Positions 8,771-17,841 of a stretch of DNA of 64,000 nt are shown here, in pieces. The translations under genes and the position numbers were made by a program. The DNA comes from Planctomonas sp. JC2975 (GTDB taxonomy: Bacteria > Actinomycetota > Actinomycetes > Actinomycetales > Microbacteriaceae), in assembly GCF_012985205.1 (NCBI RefSeq), contig NZ_JABEKS010000001.1:1364001-1428000 (forward strand), given 5' to 3'. A model generated the notes under the pieces. It was not told the DNA's origin. It saw only the letters and a program-made list of their open reading frames with translations, and made no database searches. Each line of letters starts with the position of its first letter. Position 1 is the first letter of the stretch.

Positions 8771-11329
8771 ATGTCCGTGCCCGCCGAATTGCTCCCCGCC
8801 CCCGAGATCCGCTCCGCCACCAGGCCGTCAGTACCTGAAGACCCACGACCGACGGCGGATGCCATCGCCTCCGCGCTGACCCGTGCCCTGGTCGCGGCCG
8901 ATTCCGGCATCCCTCCCGAGATGGACGACGCCGAGACCCTGCTGTACGCACGCGATGCCCAGCTCGACGAACTGCTCGACCTGGCCGGTCGGCTGCGCGA
9001 CGCCGGACTCGACACCGCGGGTCGGCCGGGCGTCGTCACGTACTCGCGCAAGGTCTTCATCCCTCTGACCCACCTCTGCCAGGACCGCTGCCACTACTGC
9101 ATCTTCGTGCAGACCCCCGGCAAGCTCGCCAAGGCGGGAATCGCGCCGTTACTCTCCGAGGAGGAGGTGCTGGAGATCGCGCGGCAGGGCGCAGCGATGG
9201 GCTGCAAGGAGGCCCTGTTCACGCTCGGCGACCGTCCGGAGAACCGCTGGGCCGTCGCCAGAGAGTGGCTGGCGGACCACGGATACGCCTCGACCATCGA
9301 GTACATGCGGGCCATGGCGATCCGGGTGCTCGAGGAGACAGGGCTGCTCCCCCACCTCAACCCGGGCGTCATGTCGTGGGCCGAGCTGCAGCGCCTCAAG
9401 CCGGTCGCGCCATCCATGGGCATGATGCTCGAGACCACCTCGGTGCGGCTCTGGGCGGAGAAGGGGCAGGCGCACTTCGGCTCGCCCGACAAGGATCCTG
9501 CCGTGCGGCTGCGCGTGATCGACGACGCAGGTCGGTCGCAGATCCCGTTCACCACGGGCGTGCTGCTGGGCATCGGTGAGACCGTGCGCGACCGGGTCGA
9601 TGCGATGTTCGCATTGCGTGCGGCATCCGAGCGCTGGGAGCACGTGCAAGAGGTGATCGTGCAGAACTTCCGCGCCAAGGATGCGACGGCCATGATGCAT
9701 CACCCGGACCTCGCCGCCGACGAGTATGCGGCAGCTGTGGCGGTGACGCGGCTCGTTCTCGGAGCGGATGCTCGCATCCAGGCTCCCCCGAACCTCACCG
9801 ATCACGACGAGCTGGCCCTGCTCCTGCGCGCTGGCATCGACGACTGGGGCGGTGTCAGCCCGCTCACTCCGGATCACGTCAACCCCGAGCGTCCCTGGCC
9901 GCAGATCGACGAACTCGCACGGCTCACGGCGCGCGCCGGATACCGGCTGCACGAGCGTCTGACCACGCATCCCCACTTCGTGAGACGGGGCGAGCCCTGG
10001 ATCGATCCGGCGGTGCTGCCGCACACGCGCGCACTCGCGGACGCCGCGGGCCTCGCCGACGAGGCCGCGCCCGTCGTCGGACGGCCGTGGACACTCCAGA
10101 CGCCGGCAGCGGCGCCGGCAGCGCACCATCACGCCACCGCGAATGACGCGTCGGTGCCCACGCGCGACAGCGCCGGCAGCTTCCGCACGCTGCTGGAGGC
10201 TGCTCGACGCGATCCGTCTGGACTCGACGACACGGACTACATCGCGCTGCTGGACGCCGACGGCGCCGAGCTGGAGAGCCTCGCCGCGCTCGCCGACGAT
10301 ATTCGCCGAGAACGAGTCGGCGACGAGATCACCTATGTCGTGAACCGGAACATCGACGCGTCGCTGTTCCGCACAGCGGATGGCCTTCGTGAGGAACAAC
10401 GGGCACGCTCGGGAGGGGAGACGGGCACCGTCGAGCGGGGGAACGGGCACCCTCGTGAGGAGGAACGGGCACCCTCGGCGGAGGGCTTGGTGCTGACGGC
10501 CGAGGTCGTCAGCGCGCTGGCCGACGAGGCCGCGCGGCTGGGGGCCACGGAGGTCTGCGTGCAGGGGCGGATCGATGCGCGGATGCCGGCATCCGCGTAC
10601 GCAGACCTGGTGCGGGCCATCCACCTGAACCAGCCGCAGGTGCACGTGCACGCTTACCGGCCGATCGAGTTGCTGGACGGAGCCGCCCGGTCGGATATGC
10701 CACTGGCGGCATATCTCGCGAGCTTGCGGAACGCCGGCGTCGGGACGGTCCCTGGGACGGGCGCTCGAATTCTGGACGATCGGATCAGGGACATCCTCTC
10801 CGGCGGCACGGAGCTGCCGGTCGCCGAGTGGATCGTCACGATCGAGGCGGCCCATCGGGCGGGCCTGCGCTCGACGGCGACCATGGTTTACGGGCACATC
10901 GAGACGGCTGCGGATCAGGTGGCGCACCTGCGCACCCTCTCCGCAGTGCAGGGGCGAACGGGCGGGTTCACGGAATTCATCGCGATGCCGTTCGTGCCAC
11001 AGGACTCGCCGGTTGCCGTTCCAGGGGCGCGGCCGGGTCCGGACCTGCGGGAGTCGCGTGCCGTGCACGCCGTCGCCCGCCTCATGCTGGCCGGCACGAT
11101 CGACCACGTCCAGGCGGCGTGGACGAAGCTCGGTTTCCGAGGAACGCGTCTCGTGCTCGCCGGCGGCGTCGACGATCTCGGCGGCGTGCTGATCGACGGT
11201 GAACTCGCACCGTGGGCGGGACCGGAGCAGGGCCGCGTGCTGAGCGTGACGGACATGCGACGCATCGCGGACGAGGTCGGTCGTCCGCTCGCCCAGCGCA
11301 CGACGACGTACGAGCCGGTCGGACGATGA
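8771..11329 (+). CDS. fbiC: FbiC (FO synthase) with a degenerate CofH half
   Basis: An 852-residue two-domain radical-SAM protein that in actinobacteria makes FO, the F420 chromophore, from tyrosine and a flavin precursor. The CofG half is intact: the cluster motif is C103-QDR-C107-HY-C110, followed by GCKEALFTLGDRPE and a well conserved barrel through DDWGGVSPLTPDHVNPERPW. In the CofH half the conserved lead-in VVNRNI (to residue 528) is present, but the expected CxxxCxxC motif is absent. In its place is a low-complexity stretch (residues about 543-572) made by a 22-bp tandem repeat at 10399-10486. The only cysteine left in that half is in TEVCVQG. The rest of CofH continues recognisably (GRTGGFTEFIAMPFVPQ, VLAGGVDDLGG). 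The CofH reaction should not work. ATG 8771 overlaps a GAGG. It is coupled by ATGA overlap to the next gene. Confidence 0.88.
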   Translation: MSVPAELLPAPEIRSATRPSVPEDPRPTADAIASALTRALVAADSGIPPEMDDAETLLYARDAQLDELLDLAGRLRDAGLDTAGRPGVVTYSRKVFIPLTHLCQDRCHYCIFVQTPGKLAKAGIAPLLSEEEVLEIARQGAAMGCKEALFTLGDRPENRWAVAREWLADHGYASTIEYMRAMAIRVLEETGLLPHLNPGVMSWAELQRLKPVAPSMGMMLETTSVRLWAEKGQAHFGSPDKDPAVRLRVIDDAGRSQIPFTTGVLLGIGETVRDRVDAMFALRAASERWEHVQEVIVQNFRAKDATAMMHHPDLAADEYAAAVAVTRLVLGADARIQAPPNLTDHDELALLLRAGIDDWGGVSPLTPDHVNPERPWPQIDELARLTARAGYRLHERLTTHPHFVRRGEPWIDPAVLPHTRALADAAGLADEAAPVVGRPWTLQTPAAAPAAHHHATANDASVPTRDSAGSFRTLLEAARRDPSGLDDTDYIALLDADGAELESLAALADDIRRERVGDEITYVVNRNIDASLFRTADGLREEQRARSGGETGTVERGNGHPREEERAPSAEGLVLTAEVVSALADEAARLGATEVCVQGRIDARMPASAYADLVRAIHLNQPQVHVHAYRPIELLDGAARSDMPLAAYLASLRNAGVGTVPGTGARILDDRIRDILSGGTELPVAEWIVTIEAAHRAGLRSTATMVYGHIETAADQVAHLRTLSAVQGRTGGFTEFIAMPFVPQDSPVAVPGARPGPDLRESRAVHAVARLMLAGTIDHVQAAWTKLGFRGTRLVLAGGVDDLGGVLIDGELAPWAGPEQGRVLSVTDMRRIADEVGRPLAQRTTTYEPVGR
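10399..10486. repeat. 22-bp tandem repeat, four copies, inside fbiC
   Basis: Four units of exactly 22 bp begin at 10399, 10421, 10443 and 10465. Each starts with ACGGGCAC, continues (C/G)(C/G)TCG, and ends purine-rich (GGAGG-like). The period is not a multiple of three, so each unit is read in a different frame, which explains the low-complexity Arg/Glu/Gly-rich peptide. The array lies precisely where the CofH iron-sulfur motif is expected. Confidence 0.9.
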
Positions 11330-12828
11330 GCTCGGCCGAGGCGCGCACGGGCGAGGTCGTCGAGGTCGACACACTCATCGTCGGCGCCGGATTCGCGGGG
11401 CTCGGGCTCGGCATCCGATTGCGTCGACGGAACGCGCAAGAGGGCAGGGACGAGTCGTTTCTGATCCTCGAGCGGGCGCACGACGTCGGCGGCACCTGGC
11501 GCGACAACGTGTACCCGGGCGTCGCGTGCGACATCCCCTCGCACCTGTACTCGTTCTCGTTCCGCACCAGCGCCGAGTGGACGCACGTGTACCCGAGCGG
11601 GTGGGAGCTGCAGGAGTACCTGCGCCAGTGCGCGCGCGAGGAGGGCCTGCTGCCGCACCTCAGGTTCGGCGAGTCGGTCGAGGATGCGCGCTGGGACGAG
11701 GCCGACGGCCACTGGATCGTGACGACGACGGCCCGTCGACGGTATCGAGCGAAGAGCCTGGTGAGCGCGGTCGGCCGGCTCAGCGAGCCACGGCTGCCTG
11801 CCGCCGGCCGCCTGGACGGGTTCCCCGGCGCCGTGCTCCACACCGCCGGATGGGATGCCGACCTCGACCTGCACGGCGCGCGCGTCGGACTCGTCGGTAC
11901 CGGCGCATCCGCCGTGCAGGTGCTGCCGCATCTGCAGCGCGCCGCCGACCACGTCACGGTGTTCCAGCGCAGCGCGCCGTACGTCGTGCCGCGCGGCGAC
12001 CGCGCTTACACCGAGGCTGAGCGCGCAGAGCTGGCCGATCCGGCAGCAAGGGAGCGGCTGCGCGACATCCTGTTCTGGGATGCAGAGGCCGGCTTCCCCG
12101 CGCGAATGCGCGAGCCGGCCGCGATCGCCGCGCTGCGCGAGCGCGCAGCGTCTCACCTGCGTCGGCAGGTGAAGGATCCGGCGCTGCTCGCTGACCTCAC
12201 GCCTGACTACGAGATCGGCTGCAAGCGCGTGTTGCTGAGCGATGACTACTACCCGGCCGTCGCCTCGTCGAACGTGACGCTGGAGACCTCGGCCCTCGAC
12301 CGGATCGAGCACGGCACCGCCGTCGCGGAATCCGGCGCGCGGTACGACCTCGACGTGCTCGTCTTCGCCACCGGGTTCAACGCCACGCGGCCGCCCTTCG
12401 CCGATCTCGTGACGGGACGCCACGGCATCCGCCTCTCCGAGCACTGGTCGGACGGTATGCGAGCGTATGCCTCGACGGTCGTGCACGGGTTCCCGAACCT
12501 CTTCGTGCTCGACGGCCCGAACGCGAGTCTCGGGCACAACTCTGCCATCTACATGATCGAGACCCAGCTCGACTACGTGCTCGGGGCACTCGATCACCTT
12601 GCGGCCACCCGCATGCCCCTCGACGTGCCGCAGGACGCAGAGGATGCCTATGTCGCGGACATCGACGCCGCTGCCGCCGACTCGGTGTGGCTGAGCGGAT
12701 GCAGCAACTGGTACGTCGACGAGCGAAGCGGCCGCCTCACGCTGCTCTGGCCCGGATACGCGCACACGTTCCGCGACCGCGTCGGCACGTTCGATGCCGC
12801 GGTGTTCGGGGTGCCGGTCGCGGGATGA
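11326..12828 (+). CDS. Flavin-containing (Baeyer-Villiger type) monooxygenase
   Basis: A 500-residue FAD/NADPH monooxygenase. The FAD Rossmann motif is VGAGFAGLGLG near residue 19; HDVGGTWRDNVYPGVACDIPS and HLYSFSF are the typical BVMO/FMO stretches. The Baeyer-Villiger fingerprint appears as FPGAVLHTAGWD, and the NADPH Rossmann motif as GLVGTGASAVQ. It would insert oxygen into ketones or oxidise soft nucleophiles; the substrate is unknown. Its ATG overlaps the fbiC stop (ATGA at 11326-11329), so the two are translationally coupled. This is a curious pairing because BVMOs use flavin rather than F420. Confidence 0.87.
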   Translation: MSSAEARTGEVVEVDTLIVGAGFAGLGLGIRLRRRNAQEGRDESFLILERAHDVGGTWRDNVYPGVACDIPSHLYSFSFRTSAEWTHVYPSGWELQEYLRQCAREEGLLPHLRFGESVEDARWDEADGHWIVTTTARRRYRAKSLVSAVGRLSEPRLPAAGRLDGFPGAVLHTAGWDADLDLHGARVGLVGTGASAVQVLPHLQRAADHVTVFQRSAPYVVPRGDRAYTEAERAELADPAARERLRDILFWDAEAGFPARMREPAAIAALRERAASHLRRQVKDPALLADLTPDYEIGCKRVLLSDDYYPAVASSNVTLETSALDRIEHGTAVAESGARYDLDVLVFATGFNATRPPFADLVTGRHGIRLSEHWSDGMRAYASTVVHGFPNLFVLDGPNASLGHNSAIYMIETQLDYVLGALDHLAATRMPLDVPQDAEDAYVADIDAAAADSVWLSGCSNWYVDERSGRLTLLWPGYAHTFRDRVGTFDAAVFGVPVAG

Positions 12829-12914
12829 GGATCGGCTCCGACGCGACCGATCGCCGACGACGCGTCGCGGGCGCTACGGTCGGAACATCCTGACCGCCCG
12901 ACACCGGGAGAACC

Positions 12915-13736
12915 ATGCCCTTCGACCTCGACCAGCCCGTGAGCATCGGCGTGCAACTCGCGCCCCAGCACGCCGACTACGCCACGATCCGCGACACCGT
13001 CTTCCGTCTTGAAGACGCGGGCGTCGACGTGGTCTTCAACTGGGACCACTTCTTCCCGCTCTCCGGCGACCGTGACGGACTGCACTTCGAAGGCTGGACC
13101 ATGCTCGCAGCCTGGGCGGAGCAGACGGAGCGCATCCAATTCGGCCCTCTCGTCACGTGCAACAGCTACCGCAACCCCGATCTGCTCGCCGACATGGCCC
13201 GCACCGTCGACCACATCAGCGCGCAGGACGGACCGGACGGATCGCCCGCGCAGGGCAGGCTGATCTTCGGCATCGGATCGGGCTGGGCGCACCGCGACTA
13301 CGACGCGTACGGGTACGACTTCGGCACGGTGGGATCCCGGCTGGACGACCTTGCAGAGGCGATGCCGCGCATCCGCCGCAGATGGGAGGTGCTCAACCCG
13401 GTGCCGACCCGCAGCATCCCCGTGCTCATCGGTGGTGGCGGCGAACGCAAGACGCTGCGCATCGTGGCCGAGCATGCGGATATCTGGCACAGCTTCTCCG
13501 ACGCGCACACCCTCGAGCGCAAGCTCGGCATCCTCGACGAGTGGTGCAGTCGGGTGGGGCGCGACGCGTCCGAGATCACGGTCTCGGTCGAGCCCGGCCG
13601 TGGAGAGGGCACGGCGGCCTACGACGAATTCCACGCCCTCGGCGCCCGCCTCTTCACCACGCAGATCACGGCTCCCGACTACGACTGGGACCGCGTGCAC
13701 CGCCTGCTCGCCTGGCGAGACGCCGTGAACGGCTAG
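12915..13736 (+). CDS. LLM-class F420-dependent oxidoreductase
   Basis: A 273-residue luciferase-like TIM-barrel oxidoreductase. The N-terminus [20 protein letters not shown] and the [14 protein letters not shown] loop match actinobacterial F420 LLM enzymes; the cofactor-phosphate segment is [20 protein letters not shown], and later [22 protein letters not shown]. The substrate is unknown. ATG 12915 follows GGGAGAA. Its stop codon overlaps that of the opposing cofE-cofC gene: the CTAG at 13733-13736 serves both strands, so no terminator separates them. Confidence 0.87.
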   Translation: MPFDLDQPVSIGVQLAPQHADYATIRDTVFRLEDAGVDVVFNWDHFFPLSGDRDGLHFEGWTMLAAWAEQTERIQFGPLVTCNSYRNPDLLADMARTVDHISAQDGPDGSPAQGRLIFGIGSGWAHRDYDAYGYDFGTVGSRLDDLAEAMPRIRRRWEVLNPVPTRSIPVLIGGGGERKTLRIVAEHADIWHSFSDAHTLERKLGILDEWCSRVGRDASEITVSVEPGRGEGTAAYDEFHALGARLFTTQITAPDYDWDRVHRLLAWRDAVNG

Positions 13737-15337
13737 ATGCCGCGGCCGAGCAGCTGCTGCGTCGCACGCCCGAGGCGGTCGGCGGATCCGCGAAGGGTCG
13801 CGACGTCGTCGATGTCCAGGCGCAGCGAGGACCCGGGCGGCACGGTCAACTCCTGATACCCGGCGTCGGCGTGATGCGCGCGGGAATCACGTCCGAAGCG
13901 CGACGACACGGCCGCGCCCGGCGCAGCCGTGATCGCCGTCGTGCCCGTTCCGTCGTGGTCGGCGACGAACGCGTACGGATGCCCGCACCGCGCCGCCTCC
14001 ACCGCGAGGCCGAGAGCAGCGTCGAGGTCGTCGGGCAGAAGCGCCGGCAGGTCGCCGACGAGCACGGCCACGAACGTCCCTGGGTGCGCCGTTCGAGCCG
14101 CTGAAACCCCGGCCGCCACGGCAGCGTTCAGGCCCATCGCCGGATCCGGAACGACGGAGTCGACGAGCACGCCGAGAGCGTCGGAGAGCCCGGGTTCACT
14201 CGACACAACGACCACGGAGTCCACCGACCGCGACGCACGCACGGCCCGCAGCGTATCCGTCAAGAACGCCGCGGACAGCAGACGCCGGTCGACACCGGGT
14301 TCGGCGGCGAACCGCGACTTGGCGCCGACGCCGCCCTTGAACGGCACGACGACGGTCCAGCGCGGTTCGTCGCCGCGCGCAAGGGCGACGCCTGCGGCGA
14401 ATCCGTGCCGGTATCCGTCGGCGAGCGCCTCGTCCGTTCCGAGGCGGAACATGTCGCCCGGTCCCGTTCGGGTGAGGGAGCGACCGGTCAGGAACGGGTC
14501 GGCGTTCTGGTGAGGGATGGCGGCTCGGACCGCGCCGTCGCCGTTCGACGCGCTCCGACCATCCGACTCCCCGTCGCCACCGGACTCGCCACGCTCGCTG
14601 AGGGAGCTCGGGGTGGACGCGGAGGTCGTGACGAAGCGCACCGCGCCGCGGACGACGGCGACGGGGCATCCGCTCGCCTTGCCCTTGACGAGGTCGCCCA
14701 GCCCGGCGAGCTCGTCGCCCACTGCCGGCTGCGTGACGGTCAGAGGGCGGCCGGCGGCATCCGTCTGTCCTCGTAGGTCGTCGACCACGCGGACGCCTGA
14801 CGCACCGATCGCGATGTCCGTCTGGCCGATGCGCCAGGCGCGTCCAAGTGTGTCGCTGACGATCACGCCGACCTCGACGCGGAATCGCTCCGTGAAGGCG
14901 TCGCGGAGCGCTTGCGCCGAGGCATCCGGATCTTCCGGGAGCAGCAGCACGCTGCCCTCTACGACGTTGCTCGCGTCGACACCTGCAGCTGCCCCGACGA
15001 CGCCCTGACGGTTCTCGACGATGCGCGTCAGGCCACCGTCATAGGCGCGGGTTGCGACGACTCGGACCGTCTCATCGGTGATCGCCTGTTCGCGGTCGTC
15101 TGCGGCGACCAGGCGTCCCTCCGCCTTCGACACGATCTTGCTCGTGACGACGAGGATGTCGCCGCCCAGCAGCGCACGGTCCGGGTGGGCAACGGCGTCC
15201 GCACTCAGCGCGTCGCCGATCACGGCGGCGAGATCGGTGCCGGGCACGATCTCGGGGATGCCGGGCACCGCCCAGGCGGCGATCGGACCTGGCGCCTCGA
15301 CGTGATCGTGCTCCTGCCTCGTGCCGGCCTCCGTCAT
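13733..15337 (-). CDS. cofE: CofE-CofC fusion (F420 glutamate ligase + phospholactate guanylyltransferase)
   Basis: A 534-residue protein joining two F420 enzymes. Residues about 15-260 are CofE, the F420-0:gamma-glutamyl ligase: [14 protein letters not shown] (GTP/metal site), [16 protein letters not shown] and [20 protein letters not shown] are all present. Residues about 330-534 are CofC/FbiD, the nucleotidyltransferase that makes the GDP-linked phospho(enol)lactate donor: [29 protein letters not shown] and the DGTGTTAI metal-binding strand. A Ser/Gly/Asp-rich linker of about 60 residues joins them. In mycobacteria CofE is instead fused to a nitroreductase domain and CofC is separate, so this arrangement differs. 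ATG 15337 overlaps the upstream gene's TGA, indicating coupling. Confidence 0.9.
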   Translation of the reverse strand: MTEAGTRQEHDHVEAPGPIAAWAVPGIPEIVPGTDLAAVIGDALSADAVAHPDRALLGGDILVVTSKIVSKAEGRLVAADDREQAITDETVRVVATRAYDGGLTRIVENRQGVVGAAAGVDASNVVEGSVLLLPEDPDASAQALRDAFTERFRVEVGVIVSDTLGRAWRIGQTDIAIGASGVRVVDDLRGQTDAAGRPLTVTQPAVGDELAGLGDLVKGKASGCPVAVVRGAVRFVTTSASTPSSLSERGESGGDGESDGRSASNGDGAVRAAIPHQNADPFLTGRSLTRTGPGDMFRLGTDEALADGYRHGFAAGVALARGDEPRWTVVVPFKGGVGAKSRFAAEPGVDRRLLSAAFLTDTLRAVRASRSVDSVVVVSSEPGLSDALGVLVDSVVPDPAMGLNAAVAAGVSAARTAHPGTFVAVLVGDLPALLPDDLDAALGLAVEAARCGHPYAFVADHDGTGTTAITAAPGAAVSSRFGRDSRAHHADAGYQELTVPPGSSLRLDIDDVATLRGSADRLGRATQQLLGRGI

Positions 15338-16341
15338 CGGTGGAGCGCGGGCAGCACGTCGCGCCCGAAGACCTCGATCCACTCCCGCTGGTTGCGGCCG
15401 ACGTTGTGCAGGTACACCCGGTCGAAACCGAGGTCGACGTACTTCTGGATGGCGGCGCGATGCACGTCGGGGTCGCTGGAGATGACCATGCGGCCCTCGA
15501 AGTCCTCAGGTCGAACGAGCTTGGCAATCTGCTCGAACTCGAACGGCGAGCGGATGTCGGCCTTCGGGAACTTCATGCCGCCGTTCGGCCACTCGCGCAC
15601 AGCGTTCGCCAACGCCTCCTCGTCGGTGGGCGCCCAGCTGAGGTGCAACTGCAGAACGCGAGGCGCGTCATCCGGATTCCTGCCGGCATCACGCTGTCCC
15701 TCGTCGAACTTGGCGAAGAGGCCGCTGATCTTCTCCAGCGGCGCGCCGACCGTGATCAGGCCGTCGACGGTCTGTCCGGCGCGCTTCGCCGTGACCGGAC
15801 CAGCCGTCGCGATGAGGATCTCCGGAGCCTGCTCCGGCATGGTCCACAGCCTGGTGGACTCGAGCTTGAAGAATTGCCCGGAGTGCTTGGTGTCACGCCC
15901 GGCCAGCGAGGCCGAGAACAGCTTCTTGATGATGTCGATGGCCTCGAACATGCGGTTGATGCGCTCGGGCGCCTCCGGCCAGTAGGCGCCGACGATGTGC
16001 TCGTTGAGCGCCTCGCCGGATCCCAGCCCGAGCCACGTGCGGCCCGGATACATAGCAGCCAGCGTTGCCGCCGCCTGCGCCACGATCGCCGGATGGAAGC
16101 GGAAGCTCGGCGTCGTGACGCCCGGCCCCAGATCGCCCTTCGTGCGCTCGCCGAGCGCTGTGAGCACGTTCCAGACGAAGGATGCCTGCCCTTGGGTCGG
16201 CACCCACGGCTGGAAGTGGTCAGCGGCCATCACCCCCGAGAAGCCGTGCTGTTCCGCGTGCGCGCTCAGTTCGACGACCTCCATCGGGGCGAACTGCTCG
16301 AGCATCGCGGCGTATCCCACCTGGAGTTCACGCGTAGCCAT
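15334..16341 (-). CDS. F420-dependent dehydrogenase of the Fgd (G6PDH) family
   Basis: A 335-residue LLM protein very like mycobacterial Fgd1. The active-site loop ADHFQPW carries the catalytic His and the stacking Trp; [11 protein letters not shown] carries the Glu equivalent to Glu109 of Fgd1. It also has the [20 protein letters not shown] segment. Fgd oxidises glucose-6-phosphate to make F420H2, but several relatives use other alcohols or sugars, so the substrate is only probable. It is the first gene of a two-gene unit with cofE-cofC (ATGA overlap at 15334-15337), which places F420 reduction and F420 synthesis under one promoter. Confidence 0.85.
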   Translation of the reverse strand: MATRELQVGYAAMLEQFAPMEVVELSAHAEQHGFSGVMAADHFQPWVPTQGQASFVWNVLTALGERTKGDLGPGVTTPSFRFHPAIVAQAAATLAAMYPGRTWLGLGSGEALNEHIVGAYWPEAPERINRMFEAIDIIKKLFSASLAGRDTKHSGQFFKLESTRLWTMPEQAPEILIATAGPVTAKRAGQTVDGLITVGAPLEKISGLFAKFDEGQRDAGRNPDDAPRVLQLHLSWAPTDEEALANAVREWPNGGMKFPKADIRSPFEFEQIAKLVRPEDFEGRMVISSDPDVHRAAIQKYVDLGFDRVYLHNVGRNQREWIEVFGRDVLPALHR

Positions 16342-16385
16342 GGACCCATTCTGCCGATCGCGCCGCGAGCCCGTCGAACTGGAAC

Positions 16386-17666
16386 GTGCCCGATCCCGAG
16401 ACGTCGGAGACGCCGCCCGTGCCGTCCCATTGCCAGCGACCTGCCGGTTTCGGGCGAGTGGACACCCGTAGCATCGCTAGTAGCGATCGGCGATCCGCCC
16501 TTGGCACACATCAGCCCCTCGGGCTGCCGATCGGAACGGGCACTCTCATCGCCACATCATCAGCACCCGTCGCCGTACCCGAAAGTCGTCTCGGCGGCAT
16601 CCGTTCCACCACCGCGACGGGTACCCGGTCCGACGTCGCCGCGTCGTACACCCGGATCTCGCGCCTGGTGAAGAGCGAGAATCTTCTCGCTCGCACCCGC
16701 GGCTTCTACGCCATCGTCGCCGCTGCACTCGTGGCCGCGACGGCAGCGGACGTCGTGGGCATGGTGCTGCTCGGCCACAGCTGGTTCCAGCTGATCCTTG
16801 CTGGGGTGCTCGGACTGATCCTGACGCAGTTCGCCTTCCTCGCGCACGAGGCATCCCACCGGCAAGTGCTCGGCTCCGGCCCCGCGAACGACCGGCTGGG
16901 CCGCTTCCTGGGCACGTTCGTCGTCGGCATGAGCTACGCATGGTGGATGAACAAGCACAGCCGGCACCACGCCAACCCGAACCAGGTAGGAAAAGATCCC
17001 GACATCGACGTCGACACGATCTCGTTCCTCGAAGAAGACGCGGCAAAGCGCACCGGGTTGATGGCATGGCTGACCAGGAGGCAGGGATATCTGTTCTTCC
17101 CGCTTCTGTCGCTCGAAGGGGTGAACCTGCACTGGACCTCGGTGCGCATGCTCTTCGGCCACGGCGAGGTCAAGCGCCGCAAGACCGAGATCGCGCTCAT
17201 CGCCGTGCGCTTCGGCCTCTACCTCGGCGCACTGTTCGTGTTGCTCCCGCCCGGCATGGCCGCTGCCTTCCTCGGCGTGCAGCTGGCGGTGTTCGGCATC
17301 TACATGGGTGCGTCGTTCGCCCCCAATCACAAGGGGATGCCGATCATTCCGGCCGAGCTGAAGCTCGACTTCTTCTCGAAGCAGGTGCTCACCTCCCGCA
17401 ATATTCGCGGCGGATGGTGGGCGACGCTGCTCTTCGGCGGCCTCAACTACCAGGTGGAACACCACCTCTTCCCCAGCATGGCCAGGCCTCATCTTGCTCG
17501 CGCGCGACTGATCGTGCGCGAGCAGTGCGCCGAGCAATCCGTCCCCTACACCGAGACTTCGCTCGTGCGGTCGTACGCGATAGTCATCGCCTATCTCAAC
17601 CGTGTCGGCCTCCAGGCCAGAGACCCGTTCGTGTGTCCTGTCGTCGCGCAGTTCCGGCGGGTCTGA
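16386..17666 (+). CDS. Membrane fatty acid desaturase (DesA3-like)
   Basis: A di-iron membrane desaturase of up to 426 residues. The three histidine boxes are present: HEASH, HSRHH (in MNKHSRHHANPN) and QVEHH (in LNYQVEHHLFPSM). Hydrophobic pairs flank them, as in acyl-CoA/phospholipid delta-9 and related desaturases that work with an oxidoreductase. The start is uncertain. The coordinates give the longest frame (GTG 16386; GTG 16458 is the other option), but the first 80 or so residues do not look conserved and contain a DNA palindrome at 16473-16487, so translation may begin later. It is divergent from the Fgd-family gene. Confidence 0.87.
   Translation: MPDPETSETPPVPSHCQRPAGFGRVDTRSIASSDRRSALGTHQPLGLPIGTGTLIATSSAPVAVPESRLGGIRSTTATGTRSDVAASYTRISRLVKSENLLARTRGFYAIVAAALVAATAADVVGMVLLGHSWFQLILAGVLGLILTQFAFLAHEASHRQVLGSGPANDRLGRFLGTFVVGMSYAWWMNKHSRHHANPNQVGKDPDIDVDTISFLEEDAAKRTGLMAWLTRRQGYLFFPLLSLEGVNLHWTSVRMLFGHGEVKRRKTEIALIAVRFGLYLGALFVLLPPGMAAAFLGVQLAVFGIYMGASFAPNHKGMPIIPAELKLDFFSKQVLTSRNIRGGWWATLLFGGLNYQVEHHLFPSMARPHLARARLIVREQCAEQSVPYTETSLVRSYAIVIAYLNRVGLQARDPFVCPVVAQFRRV
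16473..16487. promoter_or_regulatory. Perfect 7-1-7 palindrome before/inside the desaturase 5' end
   Basis: ATCGCTA-G-TAGCGAT is an exact inverted repeat of the size bound by TetR-type repressors, located between the divergent Fgd-family and desaturase genes. If the desaturase starts downstream of about 16500, this would be an operator in its promoter region. Confidence 0.4.
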
Positions 17667-17733
17667 GGTTTCCCAGGGTCCGGGAGTTCCACAGTTCTGA
17701 GGGTCGGGCCGGCCTGAGTTCCGGCGGGTCTGA
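17650..17733. repeat. Direct repeat of the desaturase 3' end
   Basis: The 17 bases that close the desaturase gene (AGTTCCGGCGGGTCTGA, 17650-17666) recur exactly at 17717-17733, 67 bp downstream. Related fragments (GTTCC, GGGTC) fill the space between. The second copy is noncoding. Confidence 0.75.
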
Positions 17734-17841
17734 TGTTCCGGTGGGTATGGAGGTTCCACTCGCTCGGCGACGCGGCCCTGCCGGGGCCTGCTGCGTCGCG
17801 CGCAGCCCCACGCCAGGGGATACGCCGCTAACGTGCAGTCC

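Noticed and set aside
10399-10486. CRISPR-like repeats
   Set aside because: Four 22-bp units without unique spacers, inside a coding gene; it is a tandem repeat.
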